Source: Metabacillus indicus LMG 22858
GTDB lineage: Bacteria; Bacillota; Bacilli; Bacillales; Bacillaceae
Direction: 5' to 3'
NCBI RefSeq assembly: GCF_000708755.2
Contig: NZ_JGVU02000002.1
Coordinates: 248,001 to 312,000 of the forward strand
Length of the DNA: 64,000 nucleotides
Shown here: positions 63,290 to 64,000 of the stretch, in pieces
How positions within the stretch are numbered: position 1 is the first letter of the stretch
How the letters are laid out: each line of letters opens with the position of its first letter
Notes under the pieces: model-generated
What the model saw: only the letters and a program-made list of their open reading frames with translations
What the model was told of the DNA's origin: nothing
The model's database searches: none
Translations under genes and position numbers: made by a program

Positions 63290-64000
63290 ATGCACAAAAA
63301 AGAGAAAGAAGTTCTCCATTTATCCCACTGCAGAGGCATCACCCATATGGCGCTCTTGAAGTGGCTGAAACTTGACCCTCCTCTATCTGTCTACTCTCTT
63401 AACAGCACCGACCTGCAGCGGGTTTTCAGGCTGTCAGATGCTCTTATGCCGCATTTTCTCAATGACTTTTATTCTTTTGATCCGGATGCCGCCTTTTCGC
63501 GCTTGAAAGCGAGTAACATTAAAGCCATATCACTTTGCAATGAAAGCTACCCGCACCTTCTGAAGGAAATCCATGATCCCCCTCCCATTCTCTTCTGCAA
63601 AGGAAACACAGCCCTGCTTTCTTCCGGAAAAATGATCAGCATTGTCGGAACAAGAAACCCCACAAATTACGGCACCCATTCTATAAAACGAGTGACAGAT
63701 CCCCTTATTTCTGCAGGGTGGACTGTCGTCAGCGGCCTCGCAAAAGGAATAGATGCTCTGGCCCACCAGAGAGCGATCGAGAGGCAGGCTCCAACGATAG
63801 GTGTAATTGGAGGGGGACTTCATCATTTCTATCCGAAAGAAAATCTGCCTCTTTTTAAAGAGATGGCTGAAAATCAATTAGTTCTCTCAGAGCATCCTCC
63901 GGACACCAAACCGCAAAAATGGCACTTTCCCATGCGCAACCGCATTATCAGCGGGCTGAGTCTTGGAACGGTTGTGATACAGGCGAAATCCAAAAGCGGA
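63290..64000 (+). CDS. dprA: DNA processing protein DprA/Smf (3' truncated by window end)
   Basis: Loads RecA on incoming single-stranded DNA during transformation and protects it. The first 237 residues are present: an N-terminal helical domain, a linker (ISLCNESYPHLLKEIHDPPP), and the Rossmann-like core with the family motifs SIVGTRNPTNYG, VVSGLAKGIDALAHQ and FPMRNRIISGLS, reaching KSKSG at the window edge. The ATG at 63290 follows AAAGGGAAC. The start codon may differ slightly. In B. subtilis it also lies just after sucD. Confidence 0.94.
   Translation, partial: MHKKEKEVLHLSHCRGITHMALLKWLKLDPPLSVYSLNSTDLQRVFRLSDALMPHFLNDFYSFDPDAAFSRLKASNIKAISLCNESYPHLLKEIHDPPPILFCKGNTALLSSGKMISIVGTRNPTNYGTHSIKRVTDPLISAGWTVVSGLAKGIDALAHQRAIERQAPTIGVIGGGLHHFYPKENLPLFKEMAENQLVLSEHPPDTKPQKWHFPMRNRIISGLSLGTVVIQAKSKSG

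Overview
The window is a chromosome segment from a low-to-mid GC, endospore-forming member of the Bacillaceae, close to Bacillus/Metabacillus but not B. subtilis itself. The evidence is a complete spoVM, PyrR- and S-box-controlled operons, a FapR operator, ATG/GTG/TTG starts with strong AGGAGG-type ribosome sites, and a gene order that (from memory) follows the B. subtilis pyrP-to-dprA region almost gene for gene.

Layout. 1-9957: the end of pyrP, then pyrB-pyrC-pyrAA-pyrAB-pyrK-pyrD-pyrF-pyrE, with the PyrR attenuator before pyrB. A small membrane-protein gene converges on this operon. 10344-16696: an S-box (SAM) riboswitch operon with a DUF2292 small protein, cysH, cysP, sat, cysC and the siroheme genes sumT, sirB and sirC; it takes up sulfate, activates and reduces it, and supplies siroheme. 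16700-17870: a short accessory island with a small membrane protein, a dispersed structured repeat and a VOC-fold protein. 17865-24589: rqcH on the minus strand, then a Ca2+ P-type ATPase, yicC, remA, gmk and rpoZ. 24639-37208: coaBC, priA, def, fmt, rsmB, rlmN, prpC, prkC, rsgA, rpe and thiN. 37312-43843: spoVM, rpmB (minus), an Asp23-family gene, a fakA-like gene, sdaAB, sdaAA and recG. 43849-47541: FapR-controlled fatty-acid genes fapR-plsX-fabD-fabG, then acpP. 47594-53088: rnc, smc, ftsY. 53089-53645: a gene-free interval with unusual repeat architecture. 53646-60900: ylxM-ffh, rpsP-khpA, ylqD-rimM-trmD, rplS, lepB, rbgA, a second copy of the dispersed repeat, rnhB. 61069-64000: sucC-sucD and a 3'-truncated dprA.

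Most of the window is core machinery: pyrimidine and sulfur assimilation, translation quality control, ribosome assembly, protein targeting, lipid synthesis and chromosome organisation. The coding content shows no phage, insertion sequence, CRISPR array, toxin-antitoxin or defence locus. The least explained signals are non-coding: two blocks of CAAGT motifs at exact 21-bp spacing behind ftsY, a nested palindrome with a terminator at its tip, two copies of a ~130-bp structured repeat 42 kb apart, a doubled TGCCGGGCA palindrome before smc, and a dyad filling an over-long promoter spacer before the Asp23-family gene.
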